64,000 nt of DNA from Halorubrum rubrum (GCF_024494685.1 NZ_JANHDM010000007.1:62001-126000); one strand, 5' to 3'. Positions 7,988-17,837 are shown, numbered from the stretch's first letter. Numbers and translations: made by a program. The notes: generated from the letters alone by a model not told the origin.

Positions 7988-8902
7988 ATGGTACGCAACG
8001 TCGCCGGCGACATGGCCGAGCTCGAGCCCGAGGACTTCTATCTCCTCTCGGGCGTCGAGCAGGGGATGCGCTTCTCCGAGTGGGTGCGCCGCGACAAACT
8101 CCCCGACTACGCCGACCTGACGCGCGAGGAGATCGAGTACCGGATCGACCGGTGTCTCGACCGGGAGCTGATAGAGCGGAAGACGATCCAGTACGAGGGG
8201 TACCAACTCACGTTCGAGGGGTACGACGCGCTCGCGCTTCGGACGTTCTCCGAGCGCGGGACGATAGACGGCGTCGGCTCACCGCTCGGGCTCGGCAAGG
8301 AGGGCGACGTCTACGAGGTCCAGTCGTTCAAACCTCTCGCGTTGAAGTACCACCGGGAGGGGTACACCAACTTCCGGGCGGTCAACCGCGAGCGGGAGTA
8401 CACCGCCGACCGCGACCACGTCTCCTGGATGTACACCGCGCGCAAGGCGGCCGAACGCGAGTACGAGGCGATGGAGTCGCTGTATCCCGACGTGTCGGTT
8501 CCCCGTCCGGTCGATCACAACCGCCACGCGATCGTGATGGACAAGTTCGCCGGCGTCGAGCTCGCCCGCGCCAAGCTCGAACCGGAGCAGGCGACGGGCG
8601 TCCTCGATCTGATCTATCGGGAACTGGTGACCGCCCACGAACTCGGCTGGATCCACGCCGACGTGTCCGAACACAACGTCGCCGTCGCCGAGGACGGGGT
8701 CACCGTGTTCGACTGGCCACAGGCGGTTCCGACCGACCACGCGAACGCCCGCGAGTTCCTCGAACGCGACGTGGCCAACCTCCTCCGGTACTTCGGTCGA
8801 AAGTACCCCCATGAGATCGATCGCGACGCCGATACCGCCGCGATCGCCGCCGCGATCGCCGACGGCTCCTTCGAGACGGTGCGGGCGTTCGACAGTGTAT
8901 AA
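7988..8902 (+). CDS. rio2: Rio2-type atypical serine kinase/ATPase
   Basis: A 304-residue protein with an N-terminal winged helix (about 1-90) and a RIO kinase domain. Motifs are intact: phosphate loop GLGKEGDVYEV, ATP-binding lysine in LALKYHREG, catalytic loop IHADVSEHN with Asp and Asn, and the metal-binding Asp in VFDWPQAV. In archaea and eukaryotes Rio2 helps late maturation of the small ribosomal subunit. TTTTTACG at 7960-7967 sits 21-28 bases before the ATG, consistent with a leaderless transcript. The 273-base gap after it (8903-9175) is AT-rich at its start and holds nothing that I can identify. Confidence 0.95.
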   Translation: MVRNVAGDMAELEPEDFYLLSGVEQGMRFSEWVRRDKLPDYADLTREEIEYRIDRCLDRELIERKTIQYEGYQLTFEGYDALALRTFSERGTIDGVGSPLGLGKEGDVYEVQSFKPLALKYHREGYTNFRAVNREREYTADRDHVSWMYTARKAAEREYEAMESLYPDVSVPRPVDHNRHAIVMDKFAGVELARAKLEPEQATGVLDLIYRELVTAHELGWIHADVSEHNVAVAEDGVTVFDWPQAVPTDHANAREFLERDVANLLRYFGRKYPHEIDRDADTAAIAAAIADGSFETVRAFDSV

Positions 8903-9175
8903 ACTATATTCCGCGATAGAAAATTAGATTGGTACCGGTTCCACGGCCGGTGCGACCGTCGAACGCCGCCCGTTCAACAAGCGAGTGATACGTCGAAGGT
9001 CGAGGGCGTTCGGTGGACGCAGCGAGCACTGTTCGAGGATGTCAGACGTCTTATGCTTCGAATCGGTACGGTGGCGTACGGGCCGACGGACGTTCGTGAG
9101 GCGACGGTCGACGGCCGGGGGTGACCGCCGGCCGGCGGCGACGCGGTTCCGCCCGGTGTCGCTCGTCTCCCCTGG

Positions 9176-11536
9176 TCAGGTCGCCTCGTTCGACGCGTCG
9201 GGGCCGGATCCGAACGGGCGCTGCTTCACGAGATGACGTCGGAGGTATCGGTAGACGGGATAGAGGTAGTCCTCGATGCGGCCCGAGACGTCGCTCGTCC
9301 CCGCGTACACCAACACGGGGACGTCCGCCCCCCGAGCCAGCGTGATGACCCGATCGGGGGTACTCCCGAACACCCACCGCCGGAGTCGACGGTCGCGGGT
9401 CGCGCCGATCAACAAGAGCCCCCCGTTCCGCTCCGCGGTCGAGACCAACCCCTCCGCGATCGTCTCGGCGGTCACGTTGTGGACCGAGACGGACTCGACG
9501 TCGGTGAGGGCGCCGACCGTCCGTTCGACGGGCTCGGCGCTCCCGTCGCGTTGCGGGTCGATGCTGATGACGTGGATCTCCGCGCCCTCGCTTCCCAGAC
9601 GGTTGATGAACGGCAGCAACGCCGTGTGGTGTGGCCCCCCGCCCGCGCCGAGGTTGATCGTCGTGAGATCGTCGATCGCGTCGACGTTGCTCGTGAAGAA
9701 CACGTCGCAGGGGGCCTCGTACTCGACGGTCTCGGCGATGTCCTGGTGCTCCTCCGGGTATCCCATCAGGATGCGGTCGGCCCCGTCGTCGCGGGCGGTC
9801 TGGAGGATGTCGAACGCGACGTCCTGACAGACGTGGCCCTCGACCGTGTACTCGACGCCGATCTCCGCGTCGGCGTCGCGGAGCAGGTCGTCGATCCGCT
9901 CGATCCGATCCTGGGCCGTCTCGCGGACCATCTCGTTCGGCGTCTGTTCAGGGATGTGCGTGACGTTCAACACCTGGACGACCGGTTCGCGGTCGGTCCC
10001 TCTCGCTATCCGCTCGGCGAGTTTGACGTACGGCACGACGCGATTCGGGCGCGCCACGGAGACGAGGATCCGAAACCGGCCGTCGCCCGTCTCGTCTCCG
10101 TTCGTCGTCGCCCCGCTCTCCGCGGGCGGCTCCTCGCCGCTGGCTCTCATCGGAATGTGCGGCGAGACGACCTCCTCGACGAGCTCCTCGACGTGTGGTG
10201 CCCCGCCCCAGACGAGATACGCGGCGAGGAGACCGAGCACGACCAGGACGCCGATGCCGACGCCGACGGGCGGGAGGTTCGATATCAACGCGAGGTTCGC
10301 CAGGATCCCGACGATCGGTAACGCCGGCACGAGCGGCATCCGGAAGCCGCGTTCGATCTCCGGGAACTTCCGGCGCGAGTAGACGAGCGTGGCGTTGACG
10401 ACGGCGAGCGGGACGAGGAGATTGAACGTGGCGAACCCGGTGAGCGGGTTGAGTCCGAGCACCCCGACGCCGAGCAGGCCGTGTTCGGAGAGCAGGGTGA
10501 TGAACACGACGATGAGCGCGACGATGGTCCCGATCACGGCCGAGACGCTCCAGAACGGGGTCCGGTAGTCGGGGTGGATGCGAGCGAACCGACGCGGCCC
10601 GTGTCCCTGTCGGCCCATCAGCGACCCGATGCCGCTGGCGGCGAGGATGGAGGCGTTCGAGGCCGACACCATCGAGAAGACCGCGCCGGCGACGATGAGG
10701 AGCTGCCCCCACGGGCCGAGAAACGACGCCGCGACGGTTCCCATCGCGGTTTCGCCCTGCGCGAGCACCTCGCGAGCCACCGGCGCGTTCACCATCGCCA
10801 CGATGACCAGCGCGTAGAGCACCGTGACGGTGAGGATGCTCGCGCCGATCGCGCGGGGAACGGTCCGACGCGGTTCGATGATCTCGCCGGCGCTCGCCGC
10901 GATGGCGGAGAAGCCGAAGAAGGTGATGAACGCGAGCGCGGCCACGGAGACGATCCCGACGGGCTCCGCCTGGAACCCGGTCGCGAACGTCGTCGCGGCG
11001 TCGCCGGCACCGACGAAGAGGATCGCCCCGGCGACGAACACGAACAGGACGCCGACCTTCGCGCTCGTCACGATCAGCTGGAAGAGTCCGGACTCCTCGG
11101 TCCCCCGCGCGTTGAGGACGCCGAGGACCACCGCCGTGAGCACGCCCACGGTGCCGTGGGGGAGCACCTGGAGCGACTCGGGGAGGACGAACCTGAAGAA
11201 CCACTCGTCCATCGTGGCGAGGTAGAACGCCGTCGTTCCGCTGTATCCGAGGAACAGCGATATCCCGACCCCGTACTTCAAGCGGTCGAACTCCTCGAAG
11301 GTGCGCGAACAGAAGAGATATCCCCCGCCGTTCTCGGAGTATACCGAGGCGAACTCGGAGTAGGCCGCGGCGGTGATGCCCGCGACGACGGCGGCGAGCA
11401 CGAACGCGATGACGGCGCTGGAGCCGATGCGGTAGACGGCGGTCCCGGACAGCGAGAAGATGCCCGCCGCGATCATCGTCCCCAGCCCGATGGCGAAAGC
11501 CACCTTGAAATCCAGCGTTCGTGTGTGCTCTACCAT
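9176..11536 (-). CDS. APC-superfamily transporter fused to universal stress protein domains
   Basis: A 786-residue fusion. Residues 1 to about 470 form an amino acid-polyamine-organocation transporter with about 12 membrane spans, starting FAIGLGTMIAAGIFSLSG with the conserved glycine-rich first helix. Residues about 500-786 are cytosolic and look like two universal stress protein domains: one from RILVSVARPN to a GADRILMGY segment, the second ending LLLIGATRDRRLRRWVFGSTPDRV, close to the ATP-binding glycine motif. The ATG at 11536 has GTTTTTTAC about 30 bases upstream. Substrate unknown. The divergent neighbour encodes a CBS protein, another nucleotide sensor. Confidence 0.9.
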   Translation of the reverse strand: MVEHTRTLDFKVAFAIGLGTMIAAGIFSLSGTAVYRIGSSAVIAFVLAAVVAGITAAAYSEFASVYSENGGGYLFCSRTFEEFDRLKYGVGISLFLGYSGTTAFYLATMDEWFFRFVLPESLQVLPHGTVGVLTAVVLGVLNARGTEESGLFQLIVTSAKVGVLFVFVAGAILFVGAGDAATTFATGFQAEPVGIVSVAALAFITFFGFSAIAASAGEIIEPRRTVPRAIGASILTVTVLYALVIVAMVNAPVAREVLAQGETAMGTVAASFLGPWGQLLIVAGAVFSMVSASNASILAASGIGSLMGRQGHGPRRFARIHPDYRTPFWSVSAVIGTIVALIVVFITLLSEHGLLGVGVLGLNPLTGFATFNLLVPLAVVNATLVYSRRKFPEIERGFRMPLVPALPIVGILANLALISNLPPVGVGIGVLVVLGLLAAYLVWGGAPHVEELVEEVVSPHIPMRASGEEPPAESGATTNGDETGDGRFRILVSVARPNRVVPYVKLAERIARGTDREPVVQVLNVTHIPEQTPNEMVRETAQDRIERIDDLLRDADAEIGVEYTVEGHVCQDVAFDILQTARDDGADRILMGYPEEHQDIAETVEYEAPCDVFFTSNVDAIDDLTTINLGAGGGPHHTALLPFINRLGSEGAEIHVISIDPQRDGSAEPVERTVGALTDVESVSVHNVTAETIAEGLVSTAERNGGLLLIGATRDRRLRRWVFGSTPDRVITLARGADVPVLVYAGTSDVSGRIEDYLYPVYRYLRRHLVKQRPFGSGPDASNEAT

Positions 11537-11737
11537 GCGCCCCACCGCGTCTTTCGAGCGTAAAAAACGGCGGGGTTCGATCCCCCGTCGAGGGAATCCG
11601 TCCGTCTCACCGTCGGCCCGTACCCCCGCCCGACGGTCCGCCGAACCCCTCCGCCCGACGGCCCGCCGAAACCCTGCCCGCAGCACGCCCGTCCCGCCGG
11701 TCGTAACGCCTACCACCCGTGGCCGCGAGGGGTCGGT

Positions 11738-12229
11738 ATGAACGCACGCGACCTGATGGTCGAGGACGTGAAGACGGTCTCCCCGGACGCCGACGTGAGC
11801 GACGTCTTCCACAAGTTCGCTCGCAACCCGTTCTCCGGGTTCCCGGTCGTCGACGAGGACGGCCGGGTCGTCGGCGTCGTCACCGAGTCCGACCTCGTCG
11901 ATCTGTTCGAACCCGAAGAGGAGACGCTGTGGATCCCGATCGGGCTCCCGCCGTTCGTCGACACCCTCACGTATCAGGTGAAACCGCCGTGGGGGGACCT
12001 CGATCTGGGGATCGACCTCGTCCGCAACGCGGACCGCCCCATCTCGGAGGTGATGACCGCCGACCCCGCGACGATCACGCCGCAAACCGATGTCGAGGAG
12101 GTGCTCGACCTCCTCTCGGGGGACGATCCGGACATCAACCGCCTGCCCGTGGTCGACGACGACGGCGTTCTGGTCGGGCTCGTCGCGCGTCAGGACGTGA
12201 TCCGCGCGTTCCGGGACGAGCGACTCTGA
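11738..12229 (+). CDS. Two-CBS-domain protein
   Basis: A 163-residue protein made almost entirely of a CBS pair: first repeat at about 1-65 (MNARDLMVEDVKTVSPDADV, then FPVVDEDGRVVGVVTESDL), second at about 103-160 (ISEVMTADPATITPQTDV, then LPVVDDDGVLVGLVARQDV). Such pairs bind adenine nucleotides or related ligands and regulate a partner. An unusual insert, LWIPIGLPPFVDTLTYQVKP, separates the repeats; similar inserts occur in haloarchaeal CBS proteins. It is divergent from the APC-USP gene, 201 bases away, which makes that transporter a candidate partner. Confidence 0.9.
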   Translation: MNARDLMVEDVKTVSPDADVSDVFHKFARNPFSGFPVVDEDGRVVGVVTESDLVDLFEPEEETLWIPIGLPPFVDTLTYQVKPPWGDLDLGIDLVRNADRPISEVMTADPATITPQTDVEEVLDLLSGDDPDINRLPVVDDDGVLVGLVARQDVIRAFRDERL

Positions 12230-12272
12230 GGAGCGGTCGTCCGCCCCGTAGACGGCTCGCGGACGCGTCACC

Positions 12273-13358
12273 TCACTCGAGTTCCAACCGGGTGAGCTCC
12301 GCCTCGACGCCCTCGACGAACGCGCCCTGCCCGCCGACGGAGACCGGCCCCTCGTCGGTCTCGATAGTGAGCGAGTTCTCGACGGGGAACTCGTTGTTCG
12401 TCGGTTCGACCATCGCCTGCTTGACCGAGCGGACGCGACCGCTCACCTCCACCGGCTCGGCGTCCTCGTCGATCCACCTGCCCGCGACCGTCGCGCGGAC
12501 GGCGTCACCCTCTCGACGGTGAAGCGTGGCCTGAAACACCGCGTGTCTGAAGTCCTCGTACTCGGCCGGGAGCGCGGCCGGACCGGAGAGCGACACCTCG
12601 GTCGCGGCGGGCCAGTAGTTCCCCAGGAACGCCCCCACGATGACGGGCGAGAGCTGCTCTTGGGCGAAGACGATCGCCTGCCGGTCGGAGTCGGACCGCC
12701 GCAACAGCTCGGGTGGCGCGATCAGCCCCCTCCCGGTGTCGATCGTCAGGATCGTCGGCATCGCCTCGCCCCAGGTCCGGACGACGCTCGCGATCCCCCC
12801 GAGGTCCGGATCGATCCCCGCCGTCTCCCCGAGCGCGTCGCGAACTCCGACGGCGTCCTCGACGTCCGTGACGACGAGCAGTACGAGGACGCCGCGGTCG
12901 ACCGCGTCCGCCAGCGCGCCCCGGACCGCGGTGAGGTGCTTCGCGGGAAGCGACAGCGTCAGCTCCGCGTCGGCCCCCTCGAGAAGCGACCGGATCCGCT
13001 TGATCACGGTGACGCGCGATTTGACCACCTCGAACTGTTCCGTCTCGCGCTCCGCCCGCGAGTACCGCTCCTCGAGGCCGGGTCGGATCGCGTCCGCGTC
13101 CGACCGGAGCCGCTCTATCACCTCTTCGGGGGGGTTCGCGCGGATCGTCGTCGGCACGGCGTGGTCGTGGACCTCGACGAACCCGCGGTCGGCGAGCGAC
13201 TCGCTCACGCTGTACACGTAGCGTTTCGAGACGCCGGCGGCGTCGGCGACGGTGCTGGCTTTCGCCTCGCCGTACTCGAGCAGAGTGAGGTACGTGTCGG
13301 TCTCCTTCTCGGAGAGGCCGAATCGACGGAGGAGGTCGGCGAGCGTTCGGTCGTCCAT
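12273..13358 (-). CDS. TrmB-family sugar-responsive transcriptional regulator
   Basis: A 361-residue regulator. Residues about 10-75 form the TrmB winged helix (LRRFGLSEKETDTYLTLLEY, with recognition helix near AAGVSKRYVYSVSESL). A coiled linker and a C-terminal ligand-binding domain follow. TrmB proteins bind maltodextrins or related sugars and control sugar uptake, glycolysis or gluconeogenesis. The gene lies directly downstream of an alpha-amylase-family gene and near a glucoamylase, so control of starch or glycogen use is the likely role. The ATG at 13358 matches the family start and has its own TATA box. Confidence 0.88.
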   Translation of the reverse strand: MDDRTLADLLRRFGLSEKETDTYLTLLEYGEAKASTVADAAGVSKRYVYSVSESLADRGFVEVHDHAVPTTIRANPPEEVIERLRSDADAIRPGLEERYSRAERETEQFEVVKSRVTVIKRIRSLLEGADAELTLSLPAKHLTAVRGALADAVDRGVLVLLVVTDVEDAVGVRDALGETAGIDPDLGGIASVVRTWGEAMPTILTIDTGRGLIAPPELLRRSDSDRQAIVFAQEQLSPVIVGAFLGNYWPAATEVSLSGPAALPAEYEDFRHAVFQATLHRREGDAVRATVAGRWIDEDAEPVEVSGRVRSVKQAMVEPTNNEFPVENSLTIETDEGPVSVGGQGAFVEGVEAELTRLELE

Positions 13359-13380
13359 ACCTGGGACGGGGCGACGCGGC

Positions 13381-13390
13381 ACTTATACCG
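13381..13390 (-). promoter_or_regulatory. TATA box of the TrmB-family gene
   Basis: On the minus strand CGGTATAAGT lies 23-32 bases before the ATG at 13358, the distance for a leaderless or nearly leaderless transcript. It gives the regulator a promoter separate from the amylase gene upstream. Confidence 0.6.
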
Positions 13391-13416
13391 GTCGGTGGCG
13401 GGAGCGTTCGAACCTC

Positions 13417-15630
13417 TCACGCGAGGACGGCGACGCTCTCCACGACGAGTTCCTCGTCGACGCGCTCGTCCGCGAACAGATCCCGGTCGACCCGGTCCGG
13501 CACCGCGACGGTCGCCGGCGCGTCCGCGAAGTTCACCACGACGAGCAGCCTGGCGGCGGCGGTTCCCTCGATCCCCTCCCCGTCGACCGTCCGCTCGTAG
13601 GCGGTCACCCGGTCCGGATCGCCGCCGACGACCTCGACCGCCGCGCGACCGGCCGCGAAGTCGACCGTCCGCGACCGAAGCGCGGGCTCGGCGTCCCGGA
13701 GCGCCGAGAGCCGACGGTGGTACGCGGTGAGCGCGTTGTCCCCGTCGTGCCACCGGAGCGGTCCGCGGGTCGTCTCGTTGCCGCGTTCCTGGCCCGCGTA
13801 CACCATCGGCGCGCCGGGGAGCGTGAACGTCGCCGCGGCCGCCGCGCGTAGCGCCCCCTCGCCGTGGGACGCGAGGTAGCGGTCCTCGTCGTGGTTCTCG
13901 ACGTACCGCAGCTGCGCGCTCGGATCGCCGAAGCCGAGCCACCGCGCGCGGTCGAACGCGTCAGCCAGGGCGTCGGCCGACTCCCGTCCCGCGCCGACCG
14001 CGTTCAGCGTCCCGTACAGCGAGGTGTCGTAGTGGAGGTCGAACTCGCCCTCGCCGTAGAAGGGGTCGTGGGGAAGCGTCTCGTCGAGGAGCAGGAAGTC
14101 CTCCGGGACGCGGTCGGCGACCTCCTTCCAGAACCCGTGCGGGACGCCCCAGGCCACGTCCGCGCGGAACCCGTCGACGACGGCCGCCCACTCGTCGACG
14201 ACGGACAGCATCCACGCCCGGACGGCCGGGTCGTCGTAGTTCAGGTTCGGGATCCGCTCCCAGTCGAAACGGTACTCGGGGACGTCGCCGGCGGGAAGCG
14301 CCGCCCAGTCGACCCCCGCCACGTCGACCGCGGCGTCGGCCCGACGGTAGCGGTCGGCGTAGGCCGGGACGCCGGCCGAGTGGAGCTGGAACGCCGGGTG
14401 GTCGCGGGAGGTGTGGTTGATCACCAGATCGAAGACGACCCGGATCCCGGCGTCGTGGCAGGCGTCGACCAGCGACTCGAACGCCGCCCGCGACCCGAGG
14501 TCGTCGGCCGTCTCGAAGTAGTCGGTGACGTGGTAGCCGTGCTCGGTCGGCGAGGCGAGCACGGGCGTCAGCCAGAGCGCGTCGATCCCGAGGCCCTCCA
14601 GGTACTCGACCCTGCGTTCGATCTCCCGGAACGTCGTCGGGAGCGTGTCGCCGGCGAAGGAGCGGACGTACGCCTCGTACACCGTCGGCGACTCGGCCCA
14701 CGCCGGCCGGGCGTGCGGGTCGGCGGCCGTCGGCTCCCCGTCGGCGTCGCGACCGAGCCGCAGGGTCGCCGCCGCGCCGTGCCGCTCCGCGTGCGGGACG
14801 GCGTGGATCCGGAGCCCGCCGTCGTCCGTTCCGGTCTCGTCGCCGGCCGCCCCGCTCGCCTCGAGCTCGTCGAGCGGAACCGACAGCGTGTGCCCCTCCG
14901 CACGCCCCTCGATCCGTTCGACGGCCTCGGGGTCCGCGTCCCGGTCGTCGACCAGAAAGGTCACCTCCACGTCCTCGGGACCCGTCTCCGAGTCCGGCGG
15001 GACGCTGACGTCGGCGGTCACGACGAGGCGGCGTGCGGCGTCGCCGCCGCCGGTCTCGTCGCCGCTCCCGTCCTCAACCCGCCAGTCGAGCGAGAGCCGG
15101 GGACGGCCCGGTCCCGCGACCGCGTGGACCACGCGGCGTTCGTTGGCGCGGTCGTCGTTGGCGACCACCCCGACGCCGTGACGGCCCGGCGGGACGCGGG
15201 TCCGGTAGACCCACTCGTCGCCCTCGCGCGTCGGTCGGTCGCGCGCCAGCAGCCGGTCGTTGTGCCGCCACAGCAGCGAGACCCGATCGACCGCGTCGTC
15301 GTCGACCGGCAGGTCGCTCGCCGGCACGCGGATCGTCGTCTCGCGACGCTCGTCCGGGAAGACCCGGACGCGCTGGCGGTGCGTCCCGTCGGGAGCGTCG
15401 AGTCGCAGGACGTACGTTCCCGGCGCGTCCGGAGCGAGGTGGACGACCGGGTCGTCGGGGCGGCCGGTCTCGCCGGGCTCGAGGACGGCCGCGTGCCGTT
15501 CGTCGGGGTCGCGGTCGGCGGGTGCCTCGAGCAGGCTCCACTCGTAGCGTGCCGACGGGTCCGGGTCGCGTGGGGCCAACTCGACCGGCCGCCCGACGCT
15601 CGTCGCCCGCGGCGGGCCGGGCTCGTGCAT
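13417..15630 (-). CDS. Glycoside hydrolase family 13 (alpha-amylase family) enzyme
   Basis: A 737-residue protein. Residues 1-310 are beta-rich accessory domains; the (beta/alpha)8 barrel starts near YEAYVRSF (318-325). Catalytic regions are complete: DLVINHTS (401-408), nucleophile Asp491 in GFRADVAWG, acid/base Glu517 in LLLDETLP, and transition-state Asp581 in VENHDED. A beta-sandwich domain ends the protein. There is no secretion signal, so it probably works inside the cell on glycogen or imported maltodextrin, like neopullulanase/cyclomaltodextrinase relatives. It is divergent from the glucoamylase gene across 104 bases, and GGGTGAGGGGT precedes its ATG. Confidence 0.93.
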   Translation of the reverse strand: MHEPGPPRATSVGRPVELAPRDPDPSARYEWSLLEAPADRDPDERHAAVLEPGETGRPDDPVVHLAPDAPGTYVLRLDAPDGTHRQRVRVFPDERRETTIRVPASDLPVDDDAVDRVSLLWRHNDRLLARDRPTREGDEWVYRTRVPPGRHGVGVVANDDRANERRVVHAVAGPGRPRLSLDWRVEDGSGDETGGGDAARRLVVTADVSVPPDSETGPEDVEVTFLVDDRDADPEAVERIEGRAEGHTLSVPLDELEASGAAGDETGTDDGGLRIHAVPHAERHGAAATLRLGRDADGEPTAADPHARPAWAESPTVYEAYVRSFAGDTLPTTFREIERRVEYLEGLGIDALWLTPVLASPTEHGYHVTDYFETADDLGSRAAFESLVDACHDAGIRVVFDLVINHTSRDHPAFQLHSAGVPAYADRYRRADAAVDVAGVDWAALPAGDVPEYRFDWERIPNLNYDDPAVRAWMLSVVDEWAAVVDGFRADVAWGVPHGFWKEVADRVPEDFLLLDETLPHDPFYGEGEFDLHYDTSLYGTLNAVGAGRESADALADAFDRARWLGFGDPSAQLRYVENHDEDRYLASHGEGALRAAAAATFTLPGAPMVYAGQERGNETTRGPLRWHDGDNALTAYHRRLSALRDAEPALRSRTVDFAAGRAAVEVVGGDPDRVTAYERTVDGEGIEGTAAARLLVVVNFADAPATVAVPDRVDRDLFADERVDEELVVESVAVLA

Positions 15631-15734
15631 ACCCCTCACCCGAGCACGGACGCGCTTGAACGTTTCCGACACGAAAAACCGTGATTGATAATTTCACCAA
15701 AGATTCATTCCCGTTCGGCACGTCCCGGCGACCG

Positions 15735-17822
15735 ATGCAACTACGCGACGCGCTCGACGACTACAAGCGACACGCGGGCCACGAGCGGCTCTTCGCGGGT
15801 GAGCGACGCACCGTCGAGGGCCGGTTCACGGGCGGTGACGGCCGGCTCGTCCACGTCGCGCTCGACGGGGGGCTCCGTGACTTCGGGTACCCGCTCACCG
15901 GAAAGAGCGGGCTCACCCGCTCGCGGTTCGGCCTCGCCCTCGCCGGCGACGTGACCTGGTTCGAGGCCTCCCGCTCGCGACAGCGCTACGTCGACGACGC
16001 GCCGCTCGTCGAGACGGTCCACGAGACCGACCGCGCGACCGTGCGCCGGTACGACCTCGCGGTCGGCGACGCCCACCTCACGCGCGCGACCGTCGACCCC
16101 GCCCCGGACGCCGGCGTCGACGTCGAGGACCTCGCGCTCGTCGCGTACGCGGCGTTCGCCCCCGACGGGCGCGACGAGCGCGTGGGGCAGCTCCGCTACG
16201 ACGACGCGGTCGAGGTGTACCACGCCGACGAACACGACTTCCTGGCGAGCGCAACCGGCCTCGCCGACCGCCGCGGCCAGCTCCCGCCCACGTTCCCCGA
16301 GGTCCTCGACGACGCGCCGATGGACCTCCCCCGCGACCGCGACGCGGCCCGCTACGACGAGGAGCGGCTCTCCGGGGAGATCGTCGTCGAGGCTCCCTTC
16401 GAGGACGGCGCGACGACTCTCGGCACGCTGCTTTCGGACCGCTCGGAGACGACTCGCGAGGAGGCCCGGAGCCGCCTCGACACGCTGTTCGCGGAGTTCG
16501 ACTCCCCGGAGGCGCTGGCGGCCGCGGCCGCCGACACGACCCCGACGGTGCCCGCCTCCGTCCCGGAACGCGAGTCGGTCGTCGCGGACCTGCGGGTGCT
16601 GTCGTTTCTGTCCGCCGAGACGGGGTTACGGATCGCCGGGCCGGACTTCGACCCGCACTACCAGCACTCGGGCGGGTACGGCTACACCTGGTTCCGCGAC
16701 GACGCCGAGATCGCGACGTTCCTCCTCGAGTCCGACGACCGGCTCGGGCTGGGGCTCGACGACTGGCACGCCCGCTCGGCCGCGATGTACGTCGAGACCC
16801 AGCGCCCCGACGGCTCCTGGCCCCATCGGGTGTGGCCGCGAAACGGGTCGCTCGCGCCCGGCTGGGCGAACGCGCGCATCGAGGACGGCCCCGACGTCGA
16901 CTACCAGGCCGACCAGACCGGCAGCGTCATCGCCTTCCTCGCGCGGGCGAGAGGGGCGGAGGTCGAGGTCGACGGGCTCGACGCGACGCTCGTCGACGCG
17001 CTCGCGAGCCTCGACTCGACGCTCGCGGACGACGGCCGCCCGGTGCCCTGTCAGAACGCCTGGGAGGACTCGATCGGCCGGTTCACGCACACGACGGCGA
17101 CGTTCCTCGAGGCGTACGGCGCGCTGGCGCGCCACGGCGAGGGGCTCGCCGACGACGACCGGTTCGACGCGGACCCCGCCGGCCACGCCCGCGACCGCGC
17201 CCGCGAGGTGTACGACGCGCTCGACGACCTCTGGCTCCCCGACCGCGGCTGTTACGCGCTCCGCGAGACGGTCCACGGCGACCTCGACGACCGGCTCGAC
17301 TCCGCGACGCTCGCGCTCGCGAGCGCGCACCGTACGTACGACGCGCTCGGGGGCCCGAAATCCGACGCGGGTGGCGCGGTCGACGACGAGCGGCTCGACC
17401 GGCTGGTCTCACACGTCGATCGCGTCGTCGACGGGCTGACCCGCGAGACGGACGGGATATCGGGGCTGTTCCGCTACGAGGGCGACGGCTGGCGGCGCGG
17501 CGACCAGCCCGCGGAGAAGGTGTGGACTGTCTCGACCGCGTGGGGCGCACACGCCTGCGGGGAGCTCTCGACGCTGCTCGACGCCCACGACGACCCGCGG
17601 GCCGAGCGGTTCGCCGAGCGCGCCCGCGACCTGCTCGGGCTCGTCTCGCCGGACGGATCGCTGTGTGAGCCGACCGGGTATCTCCCCGAACAGTTCTTCG
17701 ACGACGGGACGCCAGACAGCGCCACGCCGCTCGGGTGGCCCCACGCCATCCGGCTGGCGACGGTCGGACTGCTCGACGAACACGACATGCTGGCGGCCGA
17801 GCCCGTTCCCGCCGACGACTGA
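15735..17822 (+). CDS. Glycoside hydrolase family 15 (glucoamylase-like) enzyme
   Basis: A 695-residue protein with an N-terminal beta-sandwich (about 1-270) and a C-terminal (alpha/alpha)6 barrel. Family marks include YGYTWFRDDAE near residue 315, a catalytic-acid region around WEDSIGRFTHTTA, and the C-terminal GWPHAIRLATVGLL. GH15 enzymes release glucose from the non-reducing ends of starch or glycogen. No signal peptide is present, so action is cytoplasmic. The ATG at 15735 was chosen over an in-frame one at 15681 because MQLRDALDDYKRH resembles the start of archaeal homologues. With the GH13 gene and the TrmB regulator it forms a polysaccharide-degrading module. Confidence 0.92.
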   Translation: MQLRDALDDYKRHAGHERLFAGERRTVEGRFTGGDGRLVHVALDGGLRDFGYPLTGKSGLTRSRFGLALAGDVTWFEASRSRQRYVDDAPLVETVHETDRATVRRYDLAVGDAHLTRATVDPAPDAGVDVEDLALVAYAAFAPDGRDERVGQLRYDDAVEVYHADEHDFLASATGLADRRGQLPPTFPEVLDDAPMDLPRDRDAARYDEERLSGEIVVEAPFEDGATTLGTLLSDRSETTREEARSRLDTLFAEFDSPEALAAAAADTTPTVPASVPERESVVADLRVLSFLSAETGLRIAGPDFDPHYQHSGGYGYTWFRDDAEIATFLLESDDRLGLGLDDWHARSAAMYVETQRPDGSWPHRVWPRNGSLAPGWANARIEDGPDVDYQADQTGSVIAFLARARGAEVEVDGLDATLVDALASLDSTLADDGRPVPCQNAWEDSIGRFTHTTATFLEAYGALARHGEGLADDDRFDADPAGHARDRAREVYDALDDLWLPDRGCYALRETVHGDLDDRLDSATLALASAHRTYDALGGPKSDAGGAVDDERLDRLVSHVDRVVDGLTRETDGISGLFRYEGDGWRRGDQPAEKVWTVSTAWGAHACGELSTLLDAHDDPRAERFAERARDLLGLVSPDGSLCEPTGYLPEQFFDDGTPDSATPLGWPHAIRLATVGLLDEHDMLAAEPVPADD

Positions 17823-17837
17823 CCGATCCTGGGACTC

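Noticed and set aside
9948-11204. A 418-codon frame inside the APC-USP gene.
   Set aside because: Low-complexity Arg/Gly product in a shifted frame of a clear transporter gene.
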